The notes: generated from the letters alone by a model not told the origin. A DNA stretch of 31,908 bases from Hymenochaete sp. R1 (GCA_019400425.1 JAFREE010000217.1:1-31908), one strand, 5' to 3'; counted from the first letter of the stretch, positions 18,006 to 29,206 are shown. Numbers and translations: made by a program.

Positions 18006-20090
18006 TTAACTTTTGAGTGACCCCTCGCGCGTTCGTTTCATCGCTTTGACTTTATGTATCTTTTCTCGCTTTCCGAAGTCAGAGTCATGCAGCTCCTGTG
18101 AAAGAATAAGTTCAACACATAGTTTAGGTCTGAAGAAGAATATTCGTACCATATTGGCAATTCTTTTAGCAGTTGACACGGCATTGAGTCTCTCGAGTAC
18201 CTTCTCCTCTGGAAGGGCCATTTCTTCCAGGTTTGTTTCTGTAAAAAAATCAAAGGTTAGCATCGAACGAGCTAATCGTATGTCCAAACGTACTAATCCT
18301 CTTCTCTATCTCAATTACCCTTTCTTCGTCTCTCTCCGTGACAAAGCTCACAGCAATACCTATTCGCCCTCTTCGTGCCGTTCTCCCAACTCGATGGGTG
18401 TATTCCTCTGGTTCAACTGGACAATCCCAGCTCAATACCAGTGCCACGTCGTCAATGTCCAACCCACGAGCACCAACGTCTGTCGTCACGAGAACTGGTA
18501 CAATCGAAGCGCGAAAGAGGTTGAGTGCGTTAAGACGAGCTCGTTGTGTGAGGCGTGAATGAAGTGCTGTCGAACGGATGTTGAGGGTTTGAAGGAGGAG
18601 AGAAATATATGCAGCTGTGCGAGTCCGAGCGCAAAAGATGATGGTCGGCGGTGGTTGCCCGATAGCATCGGGATCATCTTGAGTAGAAACGCTGCCTTTC
18701 GATTTTGATTTCCGGGACTGAGACGGTTTCTTAGAAGGTTTGGTTGGCTCGGGCTGGGCACGCCGAAGGTGCGTAATGCTTTCAGGTGGGTTGCACAGAA
18801 GATAGAAGAGATACGATTCGCGAACGTGGGAAGGGACAAGTAGATAGTACTGCTTGAGGGTTTCCACTGTTTCGATCCTTTGCAAAATTCAATAGATATA
18901 AGCTTTAAACCGACGGATTCACTTACTCAGTAGTCATCCGATGGACGAAGGGCTGTTCTTTGCCTGGTCGAGGAGGAGCAGATATTAGAGACTCTATGGA
19001 GTCGGTCATGGTCGCAGTGAAAAGGCATGTTTGTCGTTCCTTCGGGAGAACACTGAATAGATGTGCAAGTTCCGGAGCAAACGTTGGCGTGAGCAAGCGA
19101 TCAGCTTCATCGAGGACCTAAAACACGAGTAGATTATAGATAGGGCATAGACTTCCAAAACACTAGCTTACGAGGAATTTAACTCGAGACAAGTTCCATT
19201 CACCATTCGAACTCCTGAGATGATCAACAATACGTCCCGGTGTTGCAACAATAACGTGCGGCCTGTTGTTGAGTTCGATTGCTTGAGACATCATATCCAT
19301 TCCTCCAACTATAACAGCCGTCTGGATGTTTAAAGGTGCGCCTAACACGGCAAATTGTTCTGAAATTTGGAATGCCAACTCCCTGAGCGAGTGTAAGAAC
19401 ATTCAAAGGGTAGCATTTGCGATAAACATACCTCGTCGGGGTAAGCACCAAAGCATAAATCCCATAGGGATCAATCGAGAGTTTCTGCAGAATTGGAAGA
19501 GCAAATGCTACAGTCTTCCCTGAGCCCGTCTTCGCATTTCCGACACAGTCTCTGCCTGAAAATTGTCGACGTTAGACTCAAAAAGAAGCTATCCTGACGA
19601 ACATACCTGCAAGTAGAGGGGGTATGCAAGCAACCTGAACCTCTGTCGGTGTCCGAATGGACATTGTCGACAAAGATGCAACCAATGCCTTTGAAACTCC
19701 CAAGTCTGAAAACGACTTTGGCAATGGTATTCGAAGATTCTTTTCTGATAATGTTTTCGTTTCTGATTCTGGAACTTGAGTTCGATAGGGCATGGCTATT
19801 CGGGATGCAGTTTCGGGTAGTCGGTCTTCCTCATCGTTGTCCCCGTTTTCTAACCCCTCTTCATCGCCAACTTCCTTGATATCAGCTTCGTCCTTTGAAT
19901 CCTCGACCTCGCTGTCGCAATTGTCGTCGTCACTGTCATTTGAATTGGTCGACGTCCGGTCTAGAACATTCAAGCCTTCCTCAGCAATTCTTCTCCTCTT
20001 TGCTTGAGGTTCTCCAATGCGTTTCAAAAGCTCGTCTGCGCTGAGGTCATCCAGATCACTTGCATCTTGGATTTCGTGGCTGATACCCAT
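18006..20090 (-). CDS. DBP8: DBP8 (DDX49-type) DEAD-box RNA helicase, ribosome biogenesis
   Basis: Exons, 5' to 3' on the minus strand: 20090-19607, 19555-19432, 19382-19172, 19117-18927, 18877-18294, 18238-18150, 18095-18006; 590 aa. Dbp8 acts in the nucleolus in early 18S rRNA processing and 40S subunit assembly. The motifs appear in order: a Q-motif region (IRTPTEVQ), motif I AKTGSGKT (169-176), Ia TPTREL, GG and TPGR, motif II DEAD (276-279), motif III TAT (307-309), motif IV IIFCART (416-422), motif [11 protein letters not shown], and motif [13 protein letters not shown] (498-508). The acidic N-terminal tail and basic C-terminal tail ([13 protein letters not shown]) fit the family. A Lys/Ser-rich insert (about 380-400) precedes motif IV. 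The start MGISHEIQD was chosen as the ATG closest to the acidic tail. An upstream in-frame start at 20219 would crowd the divergent SUA5 promoter. Confidence 0.92.
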
Positions 20091-20301
20091 AGAGATTGGA
20101 AGAGAGGGGGGTCGAAAGGTGATGGGTAGGAGGAAAAGCCATTCGCGCTCAAAATTTTGGACCCTCTGCGATCTTGACCAGCGACCACCATCACCACCAT
20201 CAACCAACAAATGCTCCAAACAGTTTTATAACGCTCAAAACCGTTCTCGAGAATGCAACTTTACGAGCTGAGTGTATGGCCGTGATGCTCTAACAATCTG
20301 C
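20091..20301. promoter_or_regulatory. Shared divergent promoter region of DBP8 and SUA5
   Basis: About 210 bp separate the two divergent start codons, so both promoters must lie here. Both genes serve translation (ribosome assembly and tRNA t6A), so co-regulation is plausible but not shown. Confidence 0.45.
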
Positions 20302-21630
20302 ATGAATATCTTTCGTACCATCTTGCATTCACCTCAAAAACTGTATAAATTGTACACAGCTTCATCTCGACCAACAACCAGCGCCATGGCTTCACTCGAC
20401 GGGTCGCCTGCTCTACGTGTGCTGAAGTGTAATGCATCAGCCATTACCTTCCCAGAGTCGATTGCATCACCCGAAGGACCTGCCATTTCATGCCCAATGA
20501 CCGTCGAGGCTCTCCGAGTCGCTTCACATCACCTCACGGTTCTGGACGATGTCGTAGCCTTCCCGACAGAGACCGTCTACGGGTTAGGTGCCAACGCGCT
20601 TTCTCCGACTGCCGTGTCCAAGATCTTCTCAACGAAAGGACGACCTCAGGATAATCCGCTCATCGTTCATGTCTCCTCACTCCCGATGCTCTATCGTATA
20701 CTCCCCAAAGGCTATTCGATGCCAACAGTGTATCAAGCGCTCGTAGATGCATTTTGGCCCGGACCGCTCACTTTACTGTTCCCTGTAAACAGGGATGTTG
20801 TACCTCCAGGTGTCACAGCAGGTCATCCAAGCGTAGGCGTTCGAATGCCCTCGGATCCCGTCGCAAGAGCTCTAATCGCACTCGCGGACACCCCACTTGC
20901 TGCACCGAGCGGTAACTCATCCGGGAAACCGAGCCCAACTCGCGCAGAGCATGTCATCAATGACCTTGGTGCCCTCGGTCGACTTCGAGTCCTTCTTGAC
21001 GGTGGAGCATGCAAGGTCGGAGTGGAGAGTACGGTTGTCGATGGACTTGATGAAGATGGGAATTTGCGCGTGCTGAGGCCTGGAGGAGTCACGGTAGAGG
21101 ATCTAGAAAGGGTTGTCAATGGAACGTGCACTGGAATCGAGGGACGGTTGAGACCAAGGGTACTCGTACATCGAAGAGACTACGAAGACCATGCCGTTGA
21201 AAGTGCACCGACGACTCCTGGCATGAAATACCGTCATTATTCACCCTCCGTCCCCGTTGTCATGCTCATGACAAGCTCCTCGCCACCGGTTGGCTCCGCT
21301 ACAATACCCTTTTTGCAAGTAATTTCTCAGCTCGTTGACGCTTCCGAGGAAGCTTCCCTCAGAGTCGGACTTCTTGCACCGTCCGATTCGCCTTTGCTCC
21401 GCCAATCCCTACCCACACCCTCTGGTATCACTCTAGAACACTTCCCTCTCGGAAAGATTTCGGATCCAGCGACGAGTGCCGCGCGTTTCTTTGATGGGCT
21501 GTTGACATTGGAAAAGAATGGAGCGCAAGTCATTCTGGTCGAAGAGATTCCGGAGAGACGGGAGGGGCTGGCTTTCATGAACCGTGCGAAGAAAGCGGCG
21601 AGTTCCGTTTTGTTCGTGAACGACGTTTAG
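20302..21630 (+). CDS. SUA5: SUA5, threonylcarbamoyl-AMP synthase (YrdC/Sua5 family)
   Basis: Intronless, 442 aa from the ATG at 20302. The enzyme makes threonylcarbamoyl-AMP from threonine, bicarbonate and ATP, the first step of tRNA t6A37 synthesis; the KEOPS complex (or Qri7 in mitochondria) then transfers the group. The YrdC domain shows AFPTETVYGLGANAL (about 86-100), KGRPQDNPLIVHV (112 onward), a WPGPLTLLF segment and SGNSSGKPSPT (203 onward). The linker motif KYRHYSP (309-315) and a C-terminal Sua5 domain follow, which distinguishes Sua5 from short YrdC proteins. The first 28 residues, MNIFRTILHS to TTSA, are basic and free of acidic residues, like a mitochondrial presequence. A second ATG at 20386 (MASLDG) would give a cytosolic form of 414 aa. 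Confidence 0.93.
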   Translation: MNIFRTILHSPQKLYKLYTASSRPTTSAMASLDGSPALRVLKCNASAITFPESIASPEGPAISCPMTVEALRVASHHLTVLDDVVAFPTETVYGLGANALSPTAVSKIFSTKGRPQDNPLIVHVSSLPMLYRILPKGYSMPTVYQALVDAFWPGPLTLLFPVNRDVVPPGVTAGHPSVGVRMPSDPVARALIALADTPLAAPSGNSSGKPSPTRAEHVINDLGALGRLRVLLDGGACKVGVESTVVDGLDEDGNLRVLRPGGVTVEDLERVVNGTCTGIEGRLRPRVLVHRRDYEDHAVESAPTTPGMKYRHYSPSVPVVMLMTSSSPPVGSATIPFLQVISQLVDASEEASLRVGLLAPSDSPLLRQSLPTPSGITLEHFPLGKISDPATSAARFFDGLLTLEKNGAQVILVEEIPERREGLAFMNRAKKAASSVLFVNDV

Positions 21631-22796
21631 TACACTTCTTACGGTTCTTTAGTCGAAGCCCTCGTCGTTGTTATAGAAGCCTTTCCCTCAGAGGTGCCTA
21701 CGATTGTTACTTTACAATGTCGGCGTGTCCATGAGAGGGCAAAATCGCTTACGTCCTACTTCCTTCCTCAGCATATAGAGGTAGAGAAATGTTAAGTGTT
21801 TCGACTTTTCTCTCTCCTGTCAGTGTCCCTCATGTATCATGACGTCCTTGAAGGCACTTTAGCTTATCCATCCATCCTACAATAACCACCGAACATCTCG
21901 TTTCTTTATAAGGCAAACGGATAGACTCACAGCCTTTGCATGGCCCCTGTTGATACTTTTTTGATTGATGATGAGCATCAGTAGATGCATAACATCTTCA
22001 AACATTATCAAACGGAACCAGAAGTGAAGCTCCCCAGCCTTTTTAGATATCCTACAGCAGCTGCACTTCTAGTGGTATCAAGTTCGACGTGTTCCTCTGT
22101 CTTTCTACGCTCGATTTGCTTAAGAAACTCGGTCCGTTTAGTTGAAGCAACAGATACGAGCTTTTCGCAGAAAAGCGCGATTGCCCGTGTTCGTCCCAGC
22201 TTGTCGTCTACAAAAGGGTCGGAAACAAGTTCGTTCTCATCTTTTCCCCCTTGATACGATGCGATCGCTGATCGTTCGTTTTTCACGCTGCCCAGAGAAA
22301 GAGTACAGACAGCATTGCTTACGTTGGTCTTCTTTTAACGCTATTCGGACTTAAGAGAGATATGATGAGAAGTCTGGACTCCACGTCCTCCTAATGGTGC
22401 ACGCAATCAATCAACCGACTCAGCTACTGGAAAATACGATTGGCACAATGCTTTCCCTCCCTTTTCTCCCTTTTTTCGGCGATGGGTGAGTGGCTCGACC
22501 CCTTACTGTCGAAGGCACTCTTGGCCCATCTCTGGTCTCGGTGACTTTCAGGAGCAACATTTTCCTCATATCTTTTCATCAAAGAGATCTCGGAGAGTTA
22601 TTCATGCTGCAGACTTTGATACACTCTCTCATTGATCCCGCGACCCGCGCTCGGATTCGCGACTCGCGGAGTGCTTCTTTCTGGCCATCGGATCATTTCT
22701 TCCTTCTCGCACTATCGCGTCTAATAGTCGCTTAGATGGCAAGATGCCGGATATCGATCGCAACCACAACTTAAATCTTGTTAGCAGAGGTTTGGA
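21631..22796. other. Intergenic, no supported gene
   Basis: A minus-strand frame of 92 codons at 22008-22286 (charged, with TKRTEFLKQIERRKTEEHVE) is the only protein-like stretch. No domain, start context or introns support it. Confidence 0.35.
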
Positions 22797-22804
22797 TATA
22801 TAAA
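22797..22804 (+). promoter_or_regulatory. TATA box of DUF6533 gene B
   Basis: TATATAAA lies 65 nt upstream of the ATG at 22862, as for paralog A (TATAAAAT 42 nt upstream). Confidence 0.5.
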
Positions 22805-22861
22805 TGCCAGTCGACTTCATGGAGCAGGTTGTGCGATCATCATTCTAGCCCTCCTAGTATC

Positions 22862-24671
22862 ATGTCCAGCCTATCTCTCTCCGTCCGCGACGCAGATGAG
22901 TTCGTTGATCCAAGCGAAGTCCCTGGATGGGTTCACTACAACTACATTGCTGGGTACATTTACACCGTTCTCGCTGCTGCTGTGATATATGACTCGAGTA
23001 AGTCCACCGATTCAAAATGGAAGAAGAGTATTCTGCTCATGGCTCTAATGTCAGTTTGCACATTTGACAAAGAGGTAATTGTAGAGAAAACGCATTTGCA
23101 GTAGTGTTGGTTAACTTACGCCGCCTACGTCCAGGTCAAATACTTTTGGGTAGAGTGCATCCTCCTTTCTCTTTGGCGTCTTTCTCATTCGTACCAGTGT
23201 CGAGGATTGAATTTGATGAAGATAGTGTATTTCTTGGTGAGTCCTCTGTCCGGCAGAATCTTAATTTGTGCTTAGAAAGTGCGCAGAATCGCTACGTTGG
23301 TATCCTGGGAGCAATCATGATGATTCTATGTGGGTGTCTTGGAGCAAATGGGAGGCGTTCGGTTTGTTAATACTAGTTTGGTCAGGGCAAACCTTTCATA
23401 CGTCGCTTATAGCGTATGCATCACATTTCCTCTATTTGTCTTCGCAATTCTGATTCTCGCATTGTAGATGTACGCAGTGCCAGGTCTTGTAGTGCAACCT
23501 CTGATCTTAATTTCTGCGTCAGGCCAACTTTATGGCTTCATACCGAACGTGTCTTGTAAGTCAGCCTAATCTCCTGTCGTCTGTCTTTTTGCTCATGAAA
23601 GCGCCTCAGATACAATCACAATCATCTCGATCGATTGTGAGCTCTTTAGCGGTGTGACGATCAACTAGCTCATCGCAATCACCAGATATCCTCACTGTCA
23701 GGGTTTTGGCCTTATACCAAAAGGGTGCGGTCCTATTTATACCCAAATGTGACAGCGCAGCTGATGAACGATACAGAGAAAATAACATCCGTGATTCTTT
23801 ATTCATTATTGGTCATTGAAGGTGTGGTGAGGATGTCGCTGTCAGTGTATTGTACTCTCTACCAAGAAAGTGAGTGCGCGCTCCTGATCCTTTAAAAGGA
23901 TGTTCATAACACTTCCACTGTAGTTGTGGTCGCACGATTAGCTAAGGACGCTACCAGTTGCAATGAGATCCAACGGGCTCCTCTATCGCTTTACCTCATC
24001 GATTGGTATACCAGCCGCGTCTAGCTTTGATGAATGCACTGACTAACACCATCATTCGAAGGTTGATGCCACTAGTTTTCGGACTGTTGCTCATGATCCT
24101 TGCGCTAGTCAAGGCGGTCCCCTTTTGGAGGCTTTATGGTTTTCGTGGGTCCCGACTGATCAGAGTTCTCATCACGGACCAAATCCTGTATTTCGCGTTG
24201 TACGTTTACTTTCACTCTTTTCAATACTGTAGCCGGATCGACCGTATCAACGCTGACACGACCGCATTCCAGAGCCATCTCGTGTTCGTTATTCAACATA
24301 GGCGGCAGCAACTACGGAGGTGAATCGATGGTTTTCGGGAGCATTCTGTACGGAGTGGGAAGCCCTACTCTTCAATGCATCCTCGGAAGTCGCATGTTCT
24401 TTAATCTAAGGGAAGCGGGAGAACATGGGGTGAACAAGGGGACGAATTGGGATTCGCATGCGAGTGGAGCGAGCAGCATCAGGTTTGGAGAGCCTCCCGC
24501 TCAGGCGGTGCGACAACGGTACGTGCATTTCGTATCGTCGTGAGTTATCATCAATGGATTGACATTTATTTTTATAGGGATCAGAACACGTCTCTTTTCG
24601 CTTCTTCCTATGAAGATACGTACGCCACTGGGACTGTGTCTAACTCAGCGACCGCGGAGACGCGCGTCTAG
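22862..24671 (+). CDS. DUF6533-domain multi-pass membrane protein (paralog B), 15 exons
   Basis: Exons: 22862-22997, 23055-23074, 23135-23149, 23198-23236, 23287-23329, 23386-23413, 23468-23469, 23523-23555, 23610-23636, 23686-23724, 23777-23869, 23924-24005, 24062-24199, 24273-24518, 24578-24671. They total 1035 nt, giving 344 aa. Landmarks match paralog A one by one: VPGWV, IYDS, CTFDKEVKYFW, VYFLNRYVG, RVLALYQK, LIDWLMPLVFG, DQILYFA and CILGSRMFFNLREAGE. Exons 2-13 have the same lengths as in paralog A. The C-terminal tail after the last membrane segment is Ser/Thr-rich and looks disordered. Function is unknown; topology suggests about seven membrane segments. No frame break is needed. An apparent shift after MMIL at 23329 is removed by a 56-nt intron with a TTAATAC branch-like site. 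Confidence 0.82.
23468..23469 (+). other. 2-nt micro-exon (AT) of paralog B
   Basis: It lies between introns of 54 nt (23414-23467, GTATGC...TTGTAG) and 53 nt (23470-23522, GTACGC...GTCAG). Including AT makes GCA TGC, i.e. Ala-Cys, aligning with Glu-Cys of paralog A. Leaving it out shifts the frame of everything downstream. Confidence 0.65.
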
Positions 24672-26226
24672 GCGTTGCTAACTGTGCTTCAAATTACTTC
24701 TCCTTTTCTCATGCAGAAGATACTGTCAGCGCTTTTGCATATGTTTGTTTTATTTTATCTGCTTTTGACATCTGGTAGAGGGGCGACGTTTACTGAGAAA
24801 TTGACAACGAGAAACGCGGGCTACCCGACCGCGACTCAGGCTGCAAGGTTCCCATGCACCGGGTTCTTTTTTGTCTGCATCACATTACGTATGCGTTGCA
24901 GGAGTTGTCTATGATCAAAGTCTCAATGGACTCGAGTAATACTGCTCGCCATCTTCGACGTTCTTTGCGCTGCGAAAGAAGTAAATGGCCAGTCTCGACC
25001 GCTCATGCAATTTCTTGCTTTCCCCTGAATCTATCTTCATCTCAGCCTCCGAGTCCGACGTCGTCCGATATAACCGTTCGGCTTTCTCAGAACCGATTCT
25101 GAGCGACTTACTCTGGGGCTGGCTAAAGTCGATATCTTTGGGAAGTCGGAGTGTTGGACATGGAACACGCGTGATCAGGTCGGTGCTTTTTCACTGCCAC
25201 TATGATCTTGGCGACGATGTTCAACACCCAGAGCACTCTGACGTTTTTTCTATGCTTATTTTTAGGTCTCCCCGTTCCTTGACCCATGATGTACGTCCTG
25301 GCTTCTTCTCCGCCGATGGTGAGAAGATCACAGTCTAGCAGGTTAATCGATGTGATGTCTGAGGATGCCCTTTCTCGTCGGGCGAGTGCTTGGGACCCAG
25401 TTCGGCTTACTTAAGCTCAAAGTATACCTTCTTCCAAAGAGTAGTAAGCACTTAGACTAAAACTATCCAATAAGCAAGCTTGTCGAAGAGGGTTAATAGT
25501 GGTAAGAACTACGACTCTCTAGTTTCTTTTTCTGTTCCAGGAACGCGTGCGAAGGCCACCCCACGAGTCAGCCCACTAGAAGCCACTCTACCCAGCGTGC
25601 AAACGCCGCAGCCACTCGTGCTTGAAGTTGATGAACCGTACGTACATAGGATGAACTTCAAGTCGCATGCTAAATCGGATTATTAGCCCTTCATTGACGC
25701 TCTAGGTCCGACTAGATCCTCGACCACGACTTGTTAATGCACAAAAGCTTCTCAGTTTTATTCCTATCCAGGTACGAAACGGGTTGGGATGACCCTCCCG
25801 TTGAGTATTCTTTTCTCTCGCAGGAGAGAGCACGTCCGACCGGGTATTCGTCAAAAGTCGATTAACCGTTCCGCGTGGGGTCCTTTCATGTCCTTCTTTT
25901 CTTGTGCCCCTTGCCGTCCTTGTGGAAACCTTGACTTCTTGGCTCCTCGCGGACGCATTGTGATGCAGGAAGCTTGAGAATCGGTCAAGTGGGCTGGTCG
26001 GTCGATGTATTCGTGATCCAACGCGACATGACGCCAGGACACGCGGCGCCCTCGCCATACTCATTGCTTCTGTGTGTGTGTCTTTCTCTTCTAAATTTGT
26101 TTAGATATTGACAATAGAGGCATGGGATTGACTGTGATCTGAAGGATGGACCGTGCGCGAATTTCCATTGCATGGATGTCGCAACGAACGAGCGAACGAG
26201 CTCGTTTGCGCTTGGTGCTGGTTCAA
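24672..26226. other. Intergenic, no supported gene
   Basis: Short ORFs occur on both strands (for example 24985-25338 and 25702-26064) without motifs or supported splice sites. I see no third DUF6533 copy and no terminal repeats. Confidence 0.4.
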
Positions 26227-26290
26227 CGGCTTTTTTTCTTTTTTTTTTTCTACTCCTTTTTTTGGGCAGTCTTGAAGGTAGGGTATAAAA
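26227..26290 (+). promoter_or_regulatory. Promoter of the small secreted-protein gene: T-rich tract and TATA box
   Basis: A T-rich tract (from about 26229 to 26262, runs of 7-11 T) is followed by TATAAAA at 26284-26290, about 140 nt upstream of the ATG. Poly(T) next to a strong TATA box is typical of highly expressed, regulated fungal genes. Confidence 0.55.
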
Positions 26291-26429
26291 GCCACATAAA
26301 ACCTGCCCTCCAGATCCAGCAGAGAACCTCGAGACAGACATCTCACCTCTCTACCTTCTCAGTCCACTCCAAGTCCTTCCCAACAACTCAGACCGCCCGC
26401 GACGACTTTTGTCCTCTGATCCTTCCACA

Positions 26430-27322
26430 ATGCATTTCTCCCGCATCATCTCGTTCTTCGCCTTCTTCTGCGCGTTGTCTATCTTCGCAGTCGCCATTCC
26501 CAACCCCAACCCTGTGGGCTCCGTTGCTGTAGCGGCGGAGAAGCGCCAGGACAATAGCATTGAGAGCATCGTGAACAGTCTCAAGAGTACCACAGACTCG
26601 ATCTTGCCGCAGCTTAGTGAGTGGATCGCGTCTTCGCTAGTTCCGCCCGTGCAGAACTGACCACATAATGATCACCATCCTCATTCTTCTTCCATTTGCA
26701 ACACACCCATCGTTTTTCATCGTTCGTACCGACAGAGAGTACCACCTCTCCGAGCGAGGCTCAGTCCCTCGTCAATCAGCTCATCAGCTCCATCAATGGC
26801 GCAAAGACTTCCCTCAACACCGTTCGGGCGCGCACGGACAACCCTATCGAGAAGCGCCAGATCGCGACAGCTATTGCGGGCATCGTCGCCGGACTTATCA
26901 CGGTATGTCTATGTCTACGTCCATCGTGCTAAGTTTATCATTTTTGGGGAGAGAGAGGGGGGCTTCCTCTGGCCGTTGAAGTTCGATTTTACTCACGACA
27001 CGTTCTTTTATAGGACATCGCCGGAGTCCTCACAGGTCTCAACGTCGTCGTCCTCGGACTCGGAGGACTCATCACCGCACTCGACCTAGCGCTCGTCGAG
27101 CTGATCTCGGGTCTCGACGTAGTCGTCGCCGGACTCGGCGCCCTTCTTGCCGGATTGTGAGTAGTTGCCACGTCTTTTCCGCTCTGGCGGACGACGTCAA
27201 ATGTCGGAAATCTGACCACCGGCTTTCTTTTTTTTTTAAAAAAAAAATATAGGCTTGCGGGTGTTGGAGGTCTCCTCGGCGGCCTTGGTCTCGGTCTCTT
27301 GTTGGGCTTGCTCGGCCTCTGA
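26430..27322 (+). CDS. Small secreted protein with Kex2 sites and a Gly/Leu-rich hydrophobic tail
   Basis: Exons: 26430-26616, 26736-26902, 27014-27156, 27253-27322; 188 aa, frame intact. Residues 1-22 form a clear signal peptide (ISFFAFFCALSIFAVA). Two Lys-Arg sites, EKRQ at 37-40 and 101-104, look like Kex2 cleavage sites. They would release a hydrophilic helical segment of about 64 residues. The rest (104-188) is extremely hydrophobic, built from Gly, Leu, Val and Ala (GLGGLITALDLALVEL, then GVGGLLGGLGLGLLLGLLGL). There are no cysteines after the signal peptide, so it is not a hydrophobin. Proteins like this occur in mushrooms as cell-wall or surface proteins; a link to SC15-like proteins is possible but only a guess. 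The strong TATA promoter suggests high expression. The last intron ends in a T-run followed by an A-run, which could form a hairpin. Confidence 0.75.
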
Positions 27323-28414
27323 GCAGCTCAATGACATTGCCTGTAACCAACGAGATGGTGGGAAGGTATTTCTGTAGCTTGTTGGATGGGTAGATAAGTT
27401 GCGATTGCAAAGTCAATCCTTTTCTCTTTGTCTTTCTTTTTTTTCTGACTGCCCCTGGGTCTGCTTTGTTTGATGCGTATGATGCGACTATTTGTTGTAC
27501 TTTGGTGGAATTCACAGTGAATTTGCTACTTGATATTGTTTTGTGCTTGTTTGGTTAAACTCATACCAGCTTTCAAATCCGGACCGATAACCAACCCAAA
27601 CCGGTGAGCTTACATAAGACTGGTTTGGGTAGAATTGTGAGCGCGATCAAGCGCCCCTCACCCTCCTCTTCCCGTCTTTCCAAGTCTTCACCAGGCGATC
27701 AGACTTGGAATCATAACCTTTCCCACAACTAAGAGCAAAAGATGTAATGGAGCCAAATACGTATGATATTGTGGTAGAGCTGCAGTAGCAATAAAACAAA
27801 AACAAAAAAAAAGAATGATGGGGAATAACACAGCAAAAAAAAAAAAGGCTGGATTGCATCCGCAACCCGCCAAACACTGATATTGGAAGGTGAAGGCGAT
27901 AAGGGGTAAAGCACGCTCTGCGCAACATAGGAGAAGTGGAATCGTGAAACATCAGGCGTCAAGAATCAAGTTGGAAAAAAAAAGTAGAAATGGAAGAGCG
28001 TAAATGAAAGATAGCAAGGAATGGGGGGAGAGGTGGTATACGACATGCAAAGGTGTCATGTGCGAAAGTGGGGCAGAGGGAAAGGGGGTGAACCGTCCAG
28101 ATAGATGGTGCATCAAGTAACAAACAGCATTTTGGACATGCTAATGCAGCTTGATTGTATGACGGATAGAAGGAAGGGGGAATGTTAAAGCGTCGGAAGG
28201 AATGAATATGCACCATTTGTACATCCGGGGATTCGAAAGTGCCCAAGGTCAGAAGAGGATAGAATCTAGAAGAAGCTAGAGGAAGAGAAGCGAACAAACA
28301 GCGAGACGAGAAGCCCTGATGAAACGGGAAAAATAAAGGCGAAATTGTGATTGAAGCAAGGAAACTCGAGAATCACTTTTGAGGCTCAAAAAAAAGCCAA
28401 GCTCAAACCTGAAC
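27323..28414. other. Convergent 3' intergenic region
   Basis: It lies between the convergent secreted-protein genes. It holds one clear hairpin (27594-27630), A-rich runs near 27795-27845, and no supported gene. Confidence 0.4.
27594..27630. repeat. 12-bp inverted repeat (hairpin) downstream of the secreted-protein gene
   Basis: ACCCAAACCGGT and ACTGGTTTGGGT pair over 12 bp with one mismatch (G-U in RNA) across a 13-nt loop. It lies about 270 bp past the stop codon and could mark a 3'-end or RNA structure. Confidence 0.5.
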
Positions 28415-29206
28415 TTAAGCGAACCACCAAGTTCCATATAAAACGCCTAAACCCAGGTCTCCAAAGAAGTTGAAAAGACCCGGAGTGAAGTCAAGACCGC
28501 CAAAGGGGCAACCGGGGCACTGATTGCAAGGAAAACGTTGCAAGTCAATTTCAGTACGGAAGAAAACAGAATGCGGATGGATGGGGTTAGAGGGATATAA
28601 TGGAAAGCAAACATACCTCGTCGACGATTTGAGCCTGCGTTTGCTTGCCGTTGATCATGATGTTGACCATTTTCCAGCAGCTGTCGCCGTTATTGAATTG
28701 CTGTGAGTTGAGTGCGACAATCTAGAGAGAAAATGAGTGTGGGATGTCCATAAAACGACAGGATGAGCGACAAAAGAAGGGGGAAATGCACGTACGTAGT
28801 CCGCATCAGTGTTCGTTTTTCCACATGCACCTCTGTAATCGAAGAAAAACAAGAATGTCAGTTTCAGTAAGTATATGAAACTTATAAGTGCCACTCACAA
28901 ACCAGCTTCATAGAACGTGAAGCGGAAGTTGCCGTCTCTCTTCTGATTAAAATCAGCGAGGTCCGTGACGTTCTGGTGCTCTACGCCCTCGATCGTCTTT
29001 TCATCTACAGTCGGCAGAGGCGAGCCGGTTGCTGCTGCCACCTCCTTGTTGATAGCTGACGGTGTAGGCACGGCGGCTGGAGCTTCACGAACTTTGACCA
29101 TCTTGTTGTGGACTCCTGAGCGCGCCTGGTTGTGCGCGGAGGCGGCTGAAACGCCCGAGGCTGCGCATGCGAGAGCGAAGACGAATGAAGTGAAGAGGCG
29201 GACCAT
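28415..29206 (-). CDS. Secreted RlpA-like double-psi beta-barrel (expansin/barwin-like) protein
   Basis: Exons, 5' to 3' on the minus strand: 29206-28899, 28832-28796, 28721-28617, 28519-28415; 184 aa. A signal peptide (SFVFALACAASGVSA) is followed by a low-complexity A/P/V-rich region of about 70 residues. The domain then starts at FRFTFYEAGLGACGKTNTDA (about 95-114). It continues through VALNSQQF, CWKMVNIMINGK and IVDECPGCPFGGLDF and ends GTWWFA at the C terminus. Two of the cysteines form the CPGC pair. The family is secreted and loosely related to expansins, barwin and riboflavin-aldehyde-forming enzyme. Most members lack known catalysis and are thought to act on cell walls. The catalytic-type aspartate of expansins corresponds to VDEC, but activity cannot be inferred. 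The gene is convergent with the upstream secreted-protein gene. Confidence 0.88.

Noticed and set aside
22008..22286. 92-codon charged minus-strand ORF
   Set aside because: No homology recognised and no gene structure around it.
23287..23460. Apparent frameshift in DUF6533 paralog B after NRYVGILGAIMMIL
   Set aside because: A 56-nt GT-AG intron (23330-23385) removes it, and paralog A has a matching intron. No frameshift is needed.
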